From assembly GCA_023954255.1 (NCBI GenBank), contig JAMLIH010000002.1, positions 35,340-99,339 on the forward strand: a DNA stretch of 64,000 nt, read 5' to 3'. Below are positions 31,149-39,591 of this stretch, one piece after another (the first letter of the stretch is position 1; each line of letters opens with the position of its first letter). The translations under genes and the position numbers were made by a program. A model generated the notes under the pieces. It did not search any database. It was not told the DNA's origin and saw only the letters and a list, made by a program, of their open reading frames with translations. This DNA is from Phyllobacteriaceae bacterium (GTDB lineage: Bacteria; Pseudomonadota; Alphaproteobacteria; Rhizobiales; Rhizobiaceae).

Positions 31149-32117
31149 TTACGGCTTTAACACGATCTTGCCCACCGCCTTGCGGCCGTGAATATGCTTC
31201 AGCGCCTCGGCAGCCTGTTCAAGCGGATAGGTCCTTTCGACCACCGGCCTGATCCTGCCCGAAGCATACCAGCCCATCAACTCGCGCATGTTGGCGGCAA
31301 AGACCTGCGGCTCGCGGACGGTGAAATCGCCCCAGAAGACGCCGACGGCCGAATAGCCTTTGACGAGCGCCAGATTGACCGGCAGTTTCGGGATCGTGCC
31401 CGAGGCAAAGCCGATGATCAGCAGCCGGCCGTTCCAGGCCATCGCCCGCGAACAGGCATCGAATACCTCGCCGCCAACCACCTCGAATACCACATCGGCG
31501 CCCCTGCCGCCGGTTGCCTCCTTCAGCGTATCCTTCAGATCGTCGTAGCCGAGCGCGACATCGGCGCCGTTTTCAACACAAAGCTCGCGCTTCTCGTTGC
31601 TCGATGCCACGGCAATCACCCGCGCGCCCATCGCCTTGCCGATCTGGATTGCCGCCAGCCCGGTAAGCCCCGCCGCTCCGGTTACCACGAGGGTTTCGCC
31701 CGGCTGGAGCGCGCCGCGCTGCTTGAGTGCGTGGTGGGCCGTGCCGTAACCGCAGATCAGCGCCGTCACCTCGCCCGCTTCCGCGCCATCGGGTATGGGC
31801 ATGACACTGGCGGCTGGCACGGCGACCCTTTCGGCATAGGTGCCGATCGCCGCAACACCCGCCACCCGGTCGCCCGGCTTGAAACCCGAAACCTTGCTGC
31901 CGGCAGCCTCGATAGTCCCAACCACCTCCATGCCGGGCGTGAACGGGGTCGGCGGCTTGAGTTGATAGAGCCCCTGAACCAGCAAACCGTCTGGAAAGTT
32001 GACGCCGATGGCCTCGGCCCGGATGACGACGCCATCCTCCGGCACTGCGGGATCGGCAATCTCCTCGAAGGAAAGCCCGTCAATCGGCCCGTATTGCCTG
32101 CACAGGATCGCTTTCAT
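31149..32117 (-). CDS. NADPH:quinone oxidoreductase family (MDR) protein
   Basis: This MDR-family oxidoreductase of 322 residues is distinct from its downstream neighbour. Motifs: FPDGLLVQGLYQ and PFTPGMEVVGTIEAAG in the substrate domain, VTGAAGLTGLAAIQIGKAMGARVIAVAS at the NADPH site near residue 145, and the C-terminal GRKAVGKIVL. Similar enzymes are often found beside acyl-CoA dehydrogenases, as here (8 bp from the ACAD gene), but the substrate is not established. Confidence 0.88.
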   Translation of the reverse strand: MKAILCRQYGPIDGLSFEEIADPAVPEDGVVIRAEAIGVNFPDGLLVQGLYQLKPPTPFTPGMEVVGTIEAAGSKVSGFKPGDRVAGVAAIGTYAERVAVPAASVMPIPDGAEAGEVTALICGYGTAHHALKQRGALQPGETLVVTGAAGLTGLAAIQIGKAMGARVIAVASSNEKRELCVENGADVALGYDDLKDTLKEATGGRGADVVFEVVGGEVFDACSRAMAWNGRLLIIGFASGTIPKLPVNLALVKGYSAVGVFWGDFTVREPQVFAANMRELMGWYASGRIRPVVERTYPLEQAAEALKHIHGRKAVGKIVLKP

Positions 32118-32125
32118 GCCTGAGC

Positions 32126-33355
32126 CTAGAACTTCTGCTGGCTGTATTTTTTCAGCTCCGTCCGCGCCACCTGACGGCGGTGTACCGCATCCGGCCCGTC
32201 AGCAAGTCTCAGCGTGCGCACATGCTTCCACGAATGGGCCAGCGTCGTGTCCTGCGAAATTCCCTGAGCTCCGTGCATCTGCACCGCCTCATCGATCACC
32301 TTCAGCGCCATCAGCGGCGCAACCACCTTGATCTGCGAAATCCATGGCGCGGCGGCCCGCGCATCGCCCTGGTCCATCATCCAGGCAGCCTTCAGGCACA
32401 ACAGCCGCGCCTGCTCGATCTCCATTCGGGCATTGGCGATGATGTCGTAATTGGCGCCGAGATGGGCAATGGGTTTCCCGAAGGCCTCGCGCTGCAGCGC
32501 CCTGCGGCACATCTGTTCAAGCGCATTCTCCGCCTGTCCGATCGCCCGCATGCAATGGTGGATTCGTCCCGGTCCGAGCCGCCCTTGCGAGATTTCAAAC
32601 CCCCGCCCCTCGCCCAGGAGCAGGTTTCCGGCCGGAACGCGCACGTCGGTAAACCGGATATGCAGATGGCCGTGCGGCGCGTCGTCCATGCCGTAGACTT
32701 CCATCGGCCGCAGTTTCTCGATTCCCCTGGTCGCGGCATCGACCAGGATCATCGAATGCTGCTGGTGCCGCGAGCGGCCCTCGTCCGGCGTATGCACCAT
32801 GACGATATAGACCGAGCAGCGCGGATCGCCCGCCCCCGACGACCACCACTTTTCGCCGTTGAGAATGTACTCGTCGCCATCCTTCACGCAGGACATGGAG
32901 ATATTGGTGGCATCCGAGGAAGCAACATCCGGCTCCGTCATCAGATAGGCTGAGCGGATTTCGCCTTCCAGCAGCGGCGCAAGCCACTTCTTCTTGTGCT
33001 CCGCGCTGCCATAGCGCTCCAGCACCTCCATATTGCCGGTATCGGGCGCATTGCAGTTGAAGACCTCGGCGGCAAGATGCGATTTGCCCATTTCCTCGGC
33101 GAGATAGGCATATTCGACGGTAGAGAGCCCGTACCCCTTGTCGGAATCGGTCAGCCAGAAATTCCAGAGCCCGCGTTCCTTGGCCTTGGCCTTGAGCCCT
33201 TCGAGGATTTCCTTCTGGCGTTCCGTGTAGCTCCAGCGATCACCCTTGGCGACTTCCGCCAGAAACTCCGCATCGAGCGGCTTGATCTCGTCCGCAACCA
33301 TCCGCGCCACCTGCTCGTGGATCGGCTGCAGCCGTTTCGTCATGCCAAGGTCCAT
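32126..33355 (-). CDS. ACAD11-like acyl-CoA dehydrogenase
   Basis: This FAD acyl-CoA dehydrogenase of 409 residues most resembles the dehydrogenase domain of ACAD10/ACAD11. Characteristic segments: NAPDTGNMEVLERYGS near residue 98, MTEPDVASSDATN, GEKWWSSGAGDPRC, RHQQHSMILVDA, GEGRGFEISQGRLGPGRIHHCMR and LRLADGPDAVH near the end. In mammals this domain, fused to a kinase, acts on phosphorylated 4-hydroxyacyl-CoA; bacterial LvaC in levulinate catabolism is related. The ATG at 33355 follows AGGAGG. A matching kinase is encoded at 39592-40647. Confidence 0.9.
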   Translation of the reverse strand: MDLGMTKRLQPIHEQVARMVADEIKPLDAEFLAEVAKGDRWSYTERQKEILEGLKAKAKERGLWNFWLTDSDKGYGLSTVEYAYLAEEMGKSHLAAEVFNCNAPDTGNMEVLERYGSAEHKKKWLAPLLEGEIRSAYLMTEPDVASSDATNISMSCVKDGDEYILNGEKWWSSGAGDPRCSVYIVMVHTPDEGRSRHQQHSMILVDAATRGIEKLRPMEVYGMDDAPHGHLHIRFTDVRVPAGNLLLGEGRGFEISQGRLGPGRIHHCMRAIGQAENALEQMCRRALQREAFGKPIAHLGANYDIIANARMEIEQARLLCLKAAWMMDQGDARAAAPWISQIKVVAPLMALKVIDEAVQMHGAQGISQDTTLAHSWKHVRTLRLADGPDAVHRRQVARTELKKYSQQKF

Positions 33356-33430
33356 GAAATCCTCCTGCCTGTCCCGCACCCGGAAGCGCGGGGAAATTCT
33401 GCTGCCCAAGACTGTTCCGTCCGGCGGCAA

Positions 33431-33470
33431 AGCTGTAAACAACGTTGAATGTCCACTTTACGTAACAGCT
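33431..33470. promoter_or_regulatory. Possible operator in the ACAD/SDR divergent promoter
   Basis: The 207-bp region between the minus-strand acyl-CoA dehydrogenase and plus-strand SDR must hold both promoters. It contains AGCTGT (33431-33436) and its inverse ACAGCT (33465-33470), with the palindrome TTACGTAA at 33458-33465 and AACGTT between. A dyad like this could bind a TetR- or FadR-type regulator; no such regulator gene is nearby. Confidence 0.25.
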
Positions 33471-33562
33471 AATTCCGGTCCCTACTAGCGGGCAAAGCGG
33501 CGCAAGCGGCTCGCCCCGCATCGAACCGCCGGCCGGGAAGAATCCCAGACGAAGGAAAGCGA

Positions 33563-34402
33563 ATGAACATCTATGAGCGGCTCTTTTCACTGAAGGGAAA
33601 ATCCGCCCTGGTAACCGGCGGCGCCAGCGGCATCGGCCGCATGATCGCCTCTGCCCTTGTCGAGGCCGGTGCCGATGTGATGATTGCCTCGCGCAAGGCG
33701 GACGATTGCCGAAAGGTTGCCGATGCGCTCAACGAAATGGCGCAGCACACAGGCTCCGGCGGATCGGCGACGGGTTTCGGCGGCAATGTCGCGACCCAGG
33801 ACGGCGTGCATGCCCTGGCCGAAGAGGCAAGAAGCCGTACCGACACACTGCACATCCTGTTCAACAATGCCGGCACCACCTGGGGCGAGCCGGTCGACAC
33901 CTTTCCCTACGAGGCCTGGGGCCGGGTCCTCGACGTCAACGTCACCGGCCTGTTCAACCTGACGCGCGAGCTTCTTCCGCTGCTGGAAAAAGCCGCAACC
34001 AGACAGGACCCGTCACGCGTCGTCAATGTCGGCTCGGTGATGGGTTCCTCGCCCTATGGCGACGGTGCCTATTCCTATGCGGCTTCCAAGGCGGCGGTGC
34101 ATCACCTGACGCGCATTCTCGGCAAGGAACTTGCCCACCGCCACATCACGTTCAACGCCTTCGCGCCGGGGCCGTTCCCGTCGAAGATGACAGCCTTTGC
34201 CACCGGGTCGGAGGAAAAGGCCGCCGTCACCGGCAAGTCGGTGCCGCTTGGGCGCATCGGCAATCCCGATGACATTGCCGCAGCCACGCTCTATCTGTGC
34301 GGCCCCGGCGGCTCCTATGTCACCGGATGCATCCTGCCCATCGATGGCGGCACCCACGTCACCACCGGACCGGACCTGTTCGAGGAAGCCGCCAGGCTTT
34401 AG
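33563..34402 (+). CDS. Short-chain dehydrogenase/reductase (SDR)
   Basis: This classical SDR of 279 residues has the Rossmann motif TGGASGIGRM near residue 20, NNAGTTWG, the Ser of the active site in NVGSVMGSSPYG, and the YSYAASKAAVHHL Tyr-Lys pair near residue 173. The C terminus (GSYVTGCILPIDGGTH) is typical. It resembles gluconate 5-dehydrogenase/3-oxoacyl reductase-type enzymes. It is divergent from the ACAD gene and is followed by a second SDR after 71 bp. Confidence 0.92.
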   Translation: MNIYERLFSLKGKSALVTGGASGIGRMIASALVEAGADVMIASRKADDCRKVADALNEMAQHTGSGGSATGFGGNVATQDGVHALAEEARSRTDTLHILFNNAGTTWGEPVDTFPYEAWGRVLDVNVTGLFNLTRELLPLLEKAATRQDPSRVVNVGSVMGSSPYGDGAYSYAASKAAVHHLTRILGKELAHRHITFNAFAPGPFPSKMTAFATGSEEKAAVTGKSVPLGRIGNPDDIAAATLYLCGPGGSYVTGCILPIDGGTHVTTGPDLFEEAARL

Positions 34403-34473
34403 CAAACAGGCCGAGAGGCCGTTTGAGGCTGATATATTCCCATTACTTCAGATGATTAAGAGGGTTTTTTAAC

Positions 34474-35382
34474 ATGACCATACGGTTTGACGACCAGGTT
34501 GCCATCGTTACCGGGGCAGGCAACGGCCTCGGCCGGAGCCACGCCATGGAACTCGCCCGCCGCGGCGCGAAGGTGGTGGTCAACGACTTCGGCGGCGCGC
34601 GCGACGGCTCCGGCGGTTCGCTTACGCCCGCCGGGGAAGTCGTCAGGGCAATCGAGGCCGAAGGCGGCGAGGCCATGGCCAACGGTGCCAATGTCGCCAG
34701 TATCGATGAAACCGGGCAGATGGTCGCCGATGCGGTTGCCAAATGGGGCCGCGTCGATGTTCTCATCAACAATGCCGGCATCCTGCGCGACCGCAGTTTC
34801 GGCAAAATGTCCGATGCGGAATGGGACGCCGTCATCGCCGTTCACCTGACGGGTTCGGCCAACTGTGCCCGCTCGGTCTGGAACCAGATGAAGGAACAGG
34901 GCTATGGCCGCATCCTGATGACCACGTCGACCTCCGGCGTCTACGGCAATTTCGGCCAGGCCAATTACGGTGCCGCCAAGATGGGCGTCATCGGCATGAT
35001 GAACACGCTCTGCATCGAGGGCATGAAGAGCAATATCCGCATCAACTGCCTGGCGCCGACGGCTGCAACCCGCATGACAGAGGACATCATGACGGAGGAA
35101 ATGCTGGCCGCACTCGACCCCAAACACGTCACCCCGGCTGCCGTCTACCTGGTGAGCCGGGATGCGCCCAACCGGACCGTCATGTTTGCCGGCGGCGGCA
35201 CCTTCTCCAAGCTCGAAATCCGCGAGAGCAAGGGCGTCTTCATTTCCGAGGATGAACGAAATGCCGATTCAGTCGCAGCCCGCTTCGAGGCAATAAGCGA
35301 CATGTCTGCCCCCGATCACTTCACCCACGGCAATGAGCACATCGCCAAGGTGCTGACCAATACCCAGAAGGCCGCAAGTTAA
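34474..35382 (+). CDS. SDR related to the 3-hydroxyacyl-CoA dehydrogenase domain of MFE-2
   Basis: This 302-residue SDR has the long insert after the Rossmann fold seen in peroxisomal multifunctional enzyme type 2: TGAGNGLGRSHAMELARRGAKVVVNDFGG, then a GxGG-rich loop and EVVRAIEAEGGEA. The catalytic part is STSGVYGNFGQANYGAAKMG (Tyr-Lys near residue 169). In MFE-2 this domain oxidises D-3-hydroxyacyl-CoA, which fits a beta-oxidation role beside the ACAD. No hydratase domain is attached. Confidence 0.9.
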   Translation: MTIRFDDQVAIVTGAGNGLGRSHAMELARRGAKVVVNDFGGARDGSGGSLTPAGEVVRAIEAEGGEAMANGANVASIDETGQMVADAVAKWGRVDVLINNAGILRDRSFGKMSDAEWDAVIAVHLTGSANCARSVWNQMKEQGYGRILMTTSTSGVYGNFGQANYGAAKMGVIGMMNTLCIEGMKSNIRINCLAPTAATRMTEDIMTEEMLAALDPKHVTPAAVYLVSRDAPNRTVMFAGGGTFSKLEIRESKGVFISEDERNADSVAARFEAISDMSAPDHFTHGNEHIAKVLTNTQKAAS

Positions 35383-35402
35383 GGCTTCGGCTTCGCGGGA
35401 GG

Positions 35403-36293
35403 CTACTGGCGTGGCGCGATACGGTCGAGCAGCGCAAGCCCGGCGCTGCAGATGCGCGCCATGACCCGGTCGTGGATTTCGACGAAACGTTTCCAGCCCG
35501 GTGTCCGCAAGGCGCTGCCCGGTTCGGCTGAAACTGCCGCCATCCTGCGCATGCGCGCATCCACCCTGCCCTCATCGGCCAGCACGATGTAGCGGTAGAG
35601 GATTGCCGCAATGGCAATCATGAAAATGCCGGCAAAGAACGTGTCCGACGGGAAGTGCCCGCCCTGTCCGACCCGCATATAGGCGGCGTAGAACCATAGC
35701 GGCAGCAACAGCGCCATCAGCGGTTTGCGCCATTTCGGCAGCACGAAGACCAGCGATGCCACCAGCATGACCATGGAGGAGACTTCACCGCTGACGAAGG
35801 AACAGTTGTCGGCACACTGGCCGCCACTCTCGAACAAGCGCTTGAAATCGAGATTGCCGCCGAATTCGCTCACCGTACGCGGCCTGGGCCGGCCGACATT
35901 GTCCTTCAGGATGATGTTGGTGATCAGCAGCGGGCCGATCAACGAGGTCAGAAGCAGGTAGAGCCATTGCACCGGGGCAAGCTGCCAGAACCGGCCGCGA
36001 TGCCGGATGGCGCCCACAAGCCCCAGGATCACCGCCCCATAGAACACGCCGTAGCCGATCATGTTGAACCGCCGCAGCGCCGACCACGTATCGCTGCCGC
36101 GCAGGGTGAAATCGCCATCGGCAATAAGCATCCGCGTCAGGGCGATGTCGAGTTGCGGCCAGGTCACAAACAGCAGGCTTGCCAGCAGCCCGGCGACCGC
36201 TGCCGCCAGCAGAACACGGCGGGAAAATCGCCGTTCGGCGGCAAGTTCGGCCGGCTCCAACCCGCTGGTCCAGTAGAGTACGGGCACATTCAT
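35403..36293 (-). CDS. PAP2-family membrane phosphatase (LpxE/LpxF- or undecaprenyl-PP-phosphatase-like)
   Basis: This inner-membrane protein of 296 residues has about six hydrophobic helices. The three PAP2 motifs are present: KDNVGRPRPRT (motif 1), SFVSGEVSSM (PSGH-type motif 2, with Glu in place of His), and RVGQGGHFPSDTFFAG (motif 3, with catalytic His). Such enzymes dephosphorylate lipid A or polyprenyl pyrophosphate in the outer leaflet. Its ATG overlaps the stop of the GT39 gene upstream (ATGA), a coupling that favours a lipid A or polyprenyl role. Confidence 0.88.
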   Translation of the reverse strand: MNVPVLYWTSGLEPAELAAERRFSRRVLLAAAVAGLLASLLFVTWPQLDIALTRMLIADGDFTLRGSDTWSALRRFNMIGYGVFYGAVILGLVGAIRHRGRFWQLAPVQWLYLLLTSLIGPLLITNIILKDNVGRPRPRTVSEFGGNLDFKRLFESGGQCADNCSFVSGEVSSMVMLVASLVFVLPKWRKPLMALLLPLWFYAAYMRVGQGGHFPSDTFFAGIFMIAIAAILYRYIVLADEGRVDARMRRMAAVSAEPGSALRTPGWKRFVEIHDRVMARICSAGLALLDRIAPRQ

Positions 36294-37780
36294 GGCCGGT
36301 ACCCCTCCAGAACGAAGATGCGAAGCAACTTGTTACTGCCCCGATGTTCCGGAACTTCACCGGCAAGCCGCACGGCTGCAAAATGGCTGGCAACGGCTTG
36401 CGGCACGGTTTCGCCATTCGCCGGATAGAGGAAGCTTGCACCCGCGAGATCGGGCCGGTCCTGAAGCGCCCTTGTCAGCTCGAAATGGTCGCCCGGCGCA
36501 TCCCCTTCCCGCCAGGCATGTACGGTGAGCGGTTCGTCGCGCAGATAATAGATCAGCGTTGCCGAACGCTTGCGGCTGCCCGAAAGAACGTTTTCGATGC
36601 CCTCGGCGCGCGCCGCATCGGCTACCGCCTCACCCAGTTCCGGTCCGCCCCACATCCGGTTGAACGGGTTTTGCTTTTCGCCAAGCGGCAATTGCCCCGG
36701 CCCGGCAAAGGCGACGATGACGGCGATCACGGCAAACACGACGCCGTGGATGCCGTTCGACAGCCGAATCCAGACATGCGGCATGTGGCGAACGAAAAGT
36801 TCGCTGACCAGCAGCACGACGGCCGGAAAGGCGGTGGCTGCCCAGTTGGCAAAGGCCTTGCTCATGATCGCCTGAAACGAGATCAGCGCCAGCACCGGCA
36901 GGGAAAAGGCAATCAGCAGTTTCTGCTCGCTGCTTGCCCCTTCCCGCCACAGGCGGAAAAGCGCGATGAGGTAGACGGCAAAGACGATGGGGCCGGCAAC
37001 GCCGAATTGCGAGCCGAGGAACTCGCCAAGCCCGGCAAGATTTGGGAAATGCCCGCCCCAGCCGATATTGTCGCCGGTATGGGTTACCGTGGTGAACTGG
37101 TTTTGTGCCTGCCACAGCAGATTGGGAATCAGGAAGGCAAGCCCCGCCGCAAAGGCTGCCCACAACCGCCAATCCCTGAGCAGGCCCCGCCCGTCCCGGG
37201 GCAGGACGGCGTAAACCACGAAACACAGCAGGAAATAGGCCATGGCATATTTCGCATTGAGCCCGAGGCCGAAGGCGAGTGCCAGCACGGCCAGCCATTT
37301 ACCGGCCCTGTCCCGCCGGTAGCCGATGAAGGCCCAAAGCGCCGCCGACCAGCAAAGCAGCAGCGGCACATCGGTCGAAATCAGCGTCGAGGAAAGCGAC
37401 ACGGCGGGCAGCAGCAGCCAGCCAATGCCGGCGACAAGCCCGATACGGGCATCGAACAGCGCCCGTCCCGCCAGAAAGACGAAGAAGCCGGTCAGCGTGT
37501 GCAACAGAGGCGATGCCAGCCGCACGCAGAACTCGCTGTCGCCGCAGATGCCGCTGAAGCCGGCAATCGTCCAGGCAAGCAGCGGCGGTTTGGAGAAGTA
37601 GCCGAAGGCCGGCTCCTTCGCCCAGACCCAGTATTGCGCCTCGTCGAAGAACAGCGGCGTGTTGTTGAACCATAGCGAAACGACGCGCAACAGCAGGATC
37701 AGCGCTGCAAAGAGCCAGAACCGCCCTAGCGAGGTGGCGCTGGCGCCCGCATTCAGTTGTTCGGCCATGGTCCTGTCCAT
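36290..37780 (-). CDS. ArnT-like GT39 glycosyltransferase
   Basis: This polytopic membrane protein of about 496 residues has eleven or more hydrophobic helices and a C-terminal periplasmic domain. The first periplasmic loop has NTPLFFDEAQYWVWAKEP, in which the DE pair is the GT39/ArnT signature, then GYFSKPPLLAW. Relatives transfer a sugar from a polyprenyl phosphate to lipid A or a protein. In rhizobia the RgtA-D proteins of this type add galacturonate to LPS. I chose the ATG at 37780 for its GGAAG site; 37768 is also possible. Confidence 0.88.
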   Translation of the reverse strand: MDRTMAEQLNAGASATSLGRFWLFAALILLLRVVSLWFNNTPLFFDEAQYWVWAKEPAFGYFSKPPLLAWTIAGFSGICGDSEFCVRLASPLLHTLTGFFVFLAGRALFDARIGLVAGIGWLLLPAVSLSSTLISTDVPLLLCWSAALWAFIGYRRDRAGKWLAVLALAFGLGLNAKYAMAYFLLCFVVYAVLPRDGRGLLRDWRLWAAFAAGLAFLIPNLLWQAQNQFTTVTHTGDNIGWGGHFPNLAGLGEFLGSQFGVAGPIVFAVYLIALFRLWREGASSEQKLLIAFSLPVLALISFQAIMSKAFANWAATAFPAVVLLVSELFVRHMPHVWIRLSNGIHGVVFAVIAVIVAFAGPGQLPLGEKQNPFNRMWGGPELGEAVADAARAEGIENVLSGSRKRSATLIYYLRDEPLTVHAWREGDAPGDHFELTRALQDRPDLAGASFLYPANGETVPQAVASHFAAVRLAGEVPEHRGSNKLLRIFVLEGYRP

Positions 37781-37946
37781 TCGGGCTTCCGCCGGGCTTG
37801 CCGCCGCGCTGTCCCCGCGCCGCTCTTGTCCGGCATCCCTTGCGAATTCGTGGCGTCTATGGGATGGAAGCGCCAAGCTGTCAACAAGACGAAACCAGCC
37901 TTCGCGCTCATCCCATCTTCGTCATATCGCGTATTTTGGTGTATTC

Positions 37947-38684
37947 ATGGCCGCCGCCCGCAAAACCGTTTCCGTCATCATTCCGGTCTACAACGAGGAA
38001 GGCAATATCGGCCGCCTCGTCGGGGAAACACTGGCAGCGGTTCCGGCAGCCAATCTGGGCGAAATCATCGTCGTTGACGATTTTTCCTCCGACAAGGGGC
38101 CGGAGGAAGTGCTGGCAATCGCGCGAAAGAACAAGAAGGTGCGCCTGGTGCGCCACCTCCAAAATGCCGGCCAGAGCGCTGCTGTCAGAACCGGCGTGGT
38201 TGCCGCCACCCATCCGCTGATCGCAACGCTCGACGGCGATGGCCAGAACGACCCCCACGACCTGCCGAAGATGATCGAGGCGATTGCGCCCGCCGGCAGC
38301 GATACCGGCCCGGCATTGATCGGCGGCGTTCGCGTCAATCGCAAGGATACCGGCTCGAAACGCTGGGCCTCGCGGGCTGCCAACAAGATCCGCGACTGGG
38401 TGTTGCGCGACGACTGCCCCGATACCGGCTGCGGCATCAAGGTTTTCTGGCGCGAGGCATTCCTCAAACTGCCCTTCTTCACCTCGATCCACCGCTATCT
38501 GCCGGCGCTGTTCCAGACCTATGGCTATGCGACGCAATACGTTCCTGTGAACTCCCGCGAACGGCTTGCCGGCGTTTCGAAATACAACAATTTCAACCGC
38601 GCCCTGATCGGGCTTTACGACCTGTTCGGGGTTTCCTGGCTGCGGCGGCGCACCAAACACCCGGCCGTGCGCGAGGAAAAGTAG
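37947..38684 (+). CDS. GT2 glycosyltransferase, dolichol-phosphate-mannose-synthase/ArnC-like
   Basis: This 245-residue GT-A fold enzyme has SVIIPVYNEEGNIGRLV at the N terminus, VVDDFSSDKG, the DxD-type LDGDGQNDP near residue 100 and the acceptor-loop segment CGIKVFWREAFLKLPFF. There is no C-terminal transmembrane segment, unlike bacterial ArnC. Such enzymes make polyprenyl-phosphate sugars in the cytoplasm. That is the donor a GT39 enzyme needs, and a GT39 gene is divergent from this one (167 bp between starts). Confidence 0.9.
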   Translation: MAAARKTVSVIIPVYNEEGNIGRLVGETLAAVPAANLGEIIVVDDFSSDKGPEEVLAIARKNKKVRLVRHLQNAGQSAAVRTGVVAATHPLIATLDGDGQNDPHDLPKMIEAIAPAGSDTGPALIGGVRVNRKDTGSKRWASRAANKIRDWVLRDDCPDTGCGIKVFWREAFLKLPFFTSIHRYLPALFQTYGYATQYVPVNSRERLAGVSKYNNFNRALIGLYDLFGVSWLRRRTKHPAVREEK

Positions 38685-38690
38685 ACGGGA

Positions 38691-39422
38691 TCAATCCGCG
38701 GAGGTTTTCCGCGCGGTCTTGCGCTTGGCGCGGATCTGGCGCCGGTAGCGCCCGTAAATCCACAGCCCGACCACCATCAGCACCGCAAACAGCCCGATGC
38801 CGAGGGCAACCTGCCATTCCGCCCCCACATCGACGCCGCTGCCCATCAGTGCGAACACCGCCATTTGCGGCAGATAGCCCGCAAGCGAGGCCAGCACGAA
38901 GGCGGCAAGCGGCACGCCGGTAACGCCGGCAGCCAGATTGGTCAGCAGGTTGGAGCCAACCGGCAGCAGGCGGATGATGACCGTGGTCGACACCGGGTTC
39001 TGCCGCCAGTATTCGAAGGCGATGTCAACCCGGCCGCGGATCAACTGTCGCGCCCGTGCCTCGAATACCCGGGCGATGAGCGCAGCCAGAAGGCAACCGA
39101 GCCCCGCCGCAAGGGTGGAGACCGCCAGACCCGGCCAGAAACCGAAGAAATAGGCGCCGAAGAACGCCACCGCCTGGCGCGGCCCGCCAATCGCCGTAAA
39201 CACCATGCCGGCCGAAAGATAGGCGAGCTTGCCCTGATACCATTGCGCGCCGGTCCGGTCGTTGAAATCGACCCATTGCGCAAGGCCCTCGAAATCGATC
39301 GATTTTGCCAGATAGCCGATCGCCAGAATGACGCCGAGCGCCACGCCTGCCTTGGCGAGACGTGCAAGGCCGATCTGCCGGACGGCTCTTACGGCGGGTT
39401 CGATGAATTCGGCTGCGGGCAT
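38691..39422 (-). CDS. DedA/TVP38 (VTT-domain) membrane protein
   Basis: This inner-membrane protein of 243 residues has about five hydrophobic helices. The VTT/SNARE-associated signature is AVAFFGAYFFGFWPGLAVSTLAAGLGCLLA near residues 70-100 and IIRLLPVGSNLLTNLAAG near 144-161, with re-entrant-loop Arg and Pro. Some DedA-family proteins recycle undecaprenyl phosphate across the membrane, but TVP38-type members are less defined. The ATG at 39422 is preferred; a GTG 22 codons earlier lacks a good site. It converges with the GT2 gene 6 bp away. Confidence 0.82.
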   Translation of the reverse strand: MPAAEFIEPAVRAVRQIGLARLAKAGVALGVILAIGYLAKSIDFEGLAQWVDFNDRTGAQWYQGKLAYLSAGMVFTAIGGPRQAVAFFGAYFFGFWPGLAVSTLAAGLGCLLAALIARVFEARARQLIRGRVDIAFEYWRQNPVSTTVIIRLLPVGSNLLTNLAAGVTGVPLAAFVLASLAGYLPQMAVFALMGSGVDVGAEWQVALGIGLFAVLMVVGLWIYGRYRRQIRAKRKTARKTSAD

Positions 39423-39591
39423 GGAAACATTAAGCCAGGAGAACTTGCCTGCCGGTCGGCGGGCTGTATACGCAGCGCGTTTTGCCACCTTTTGCCGCGA
39501 ACATCAAACCGGCTTCGCCTGCGCTGGCTCCTTGACGCAGGCGGGAGCGGGCGTCAAGTTCGTGCGAAGCAGGCAGCGAGGAGGTGACTGA

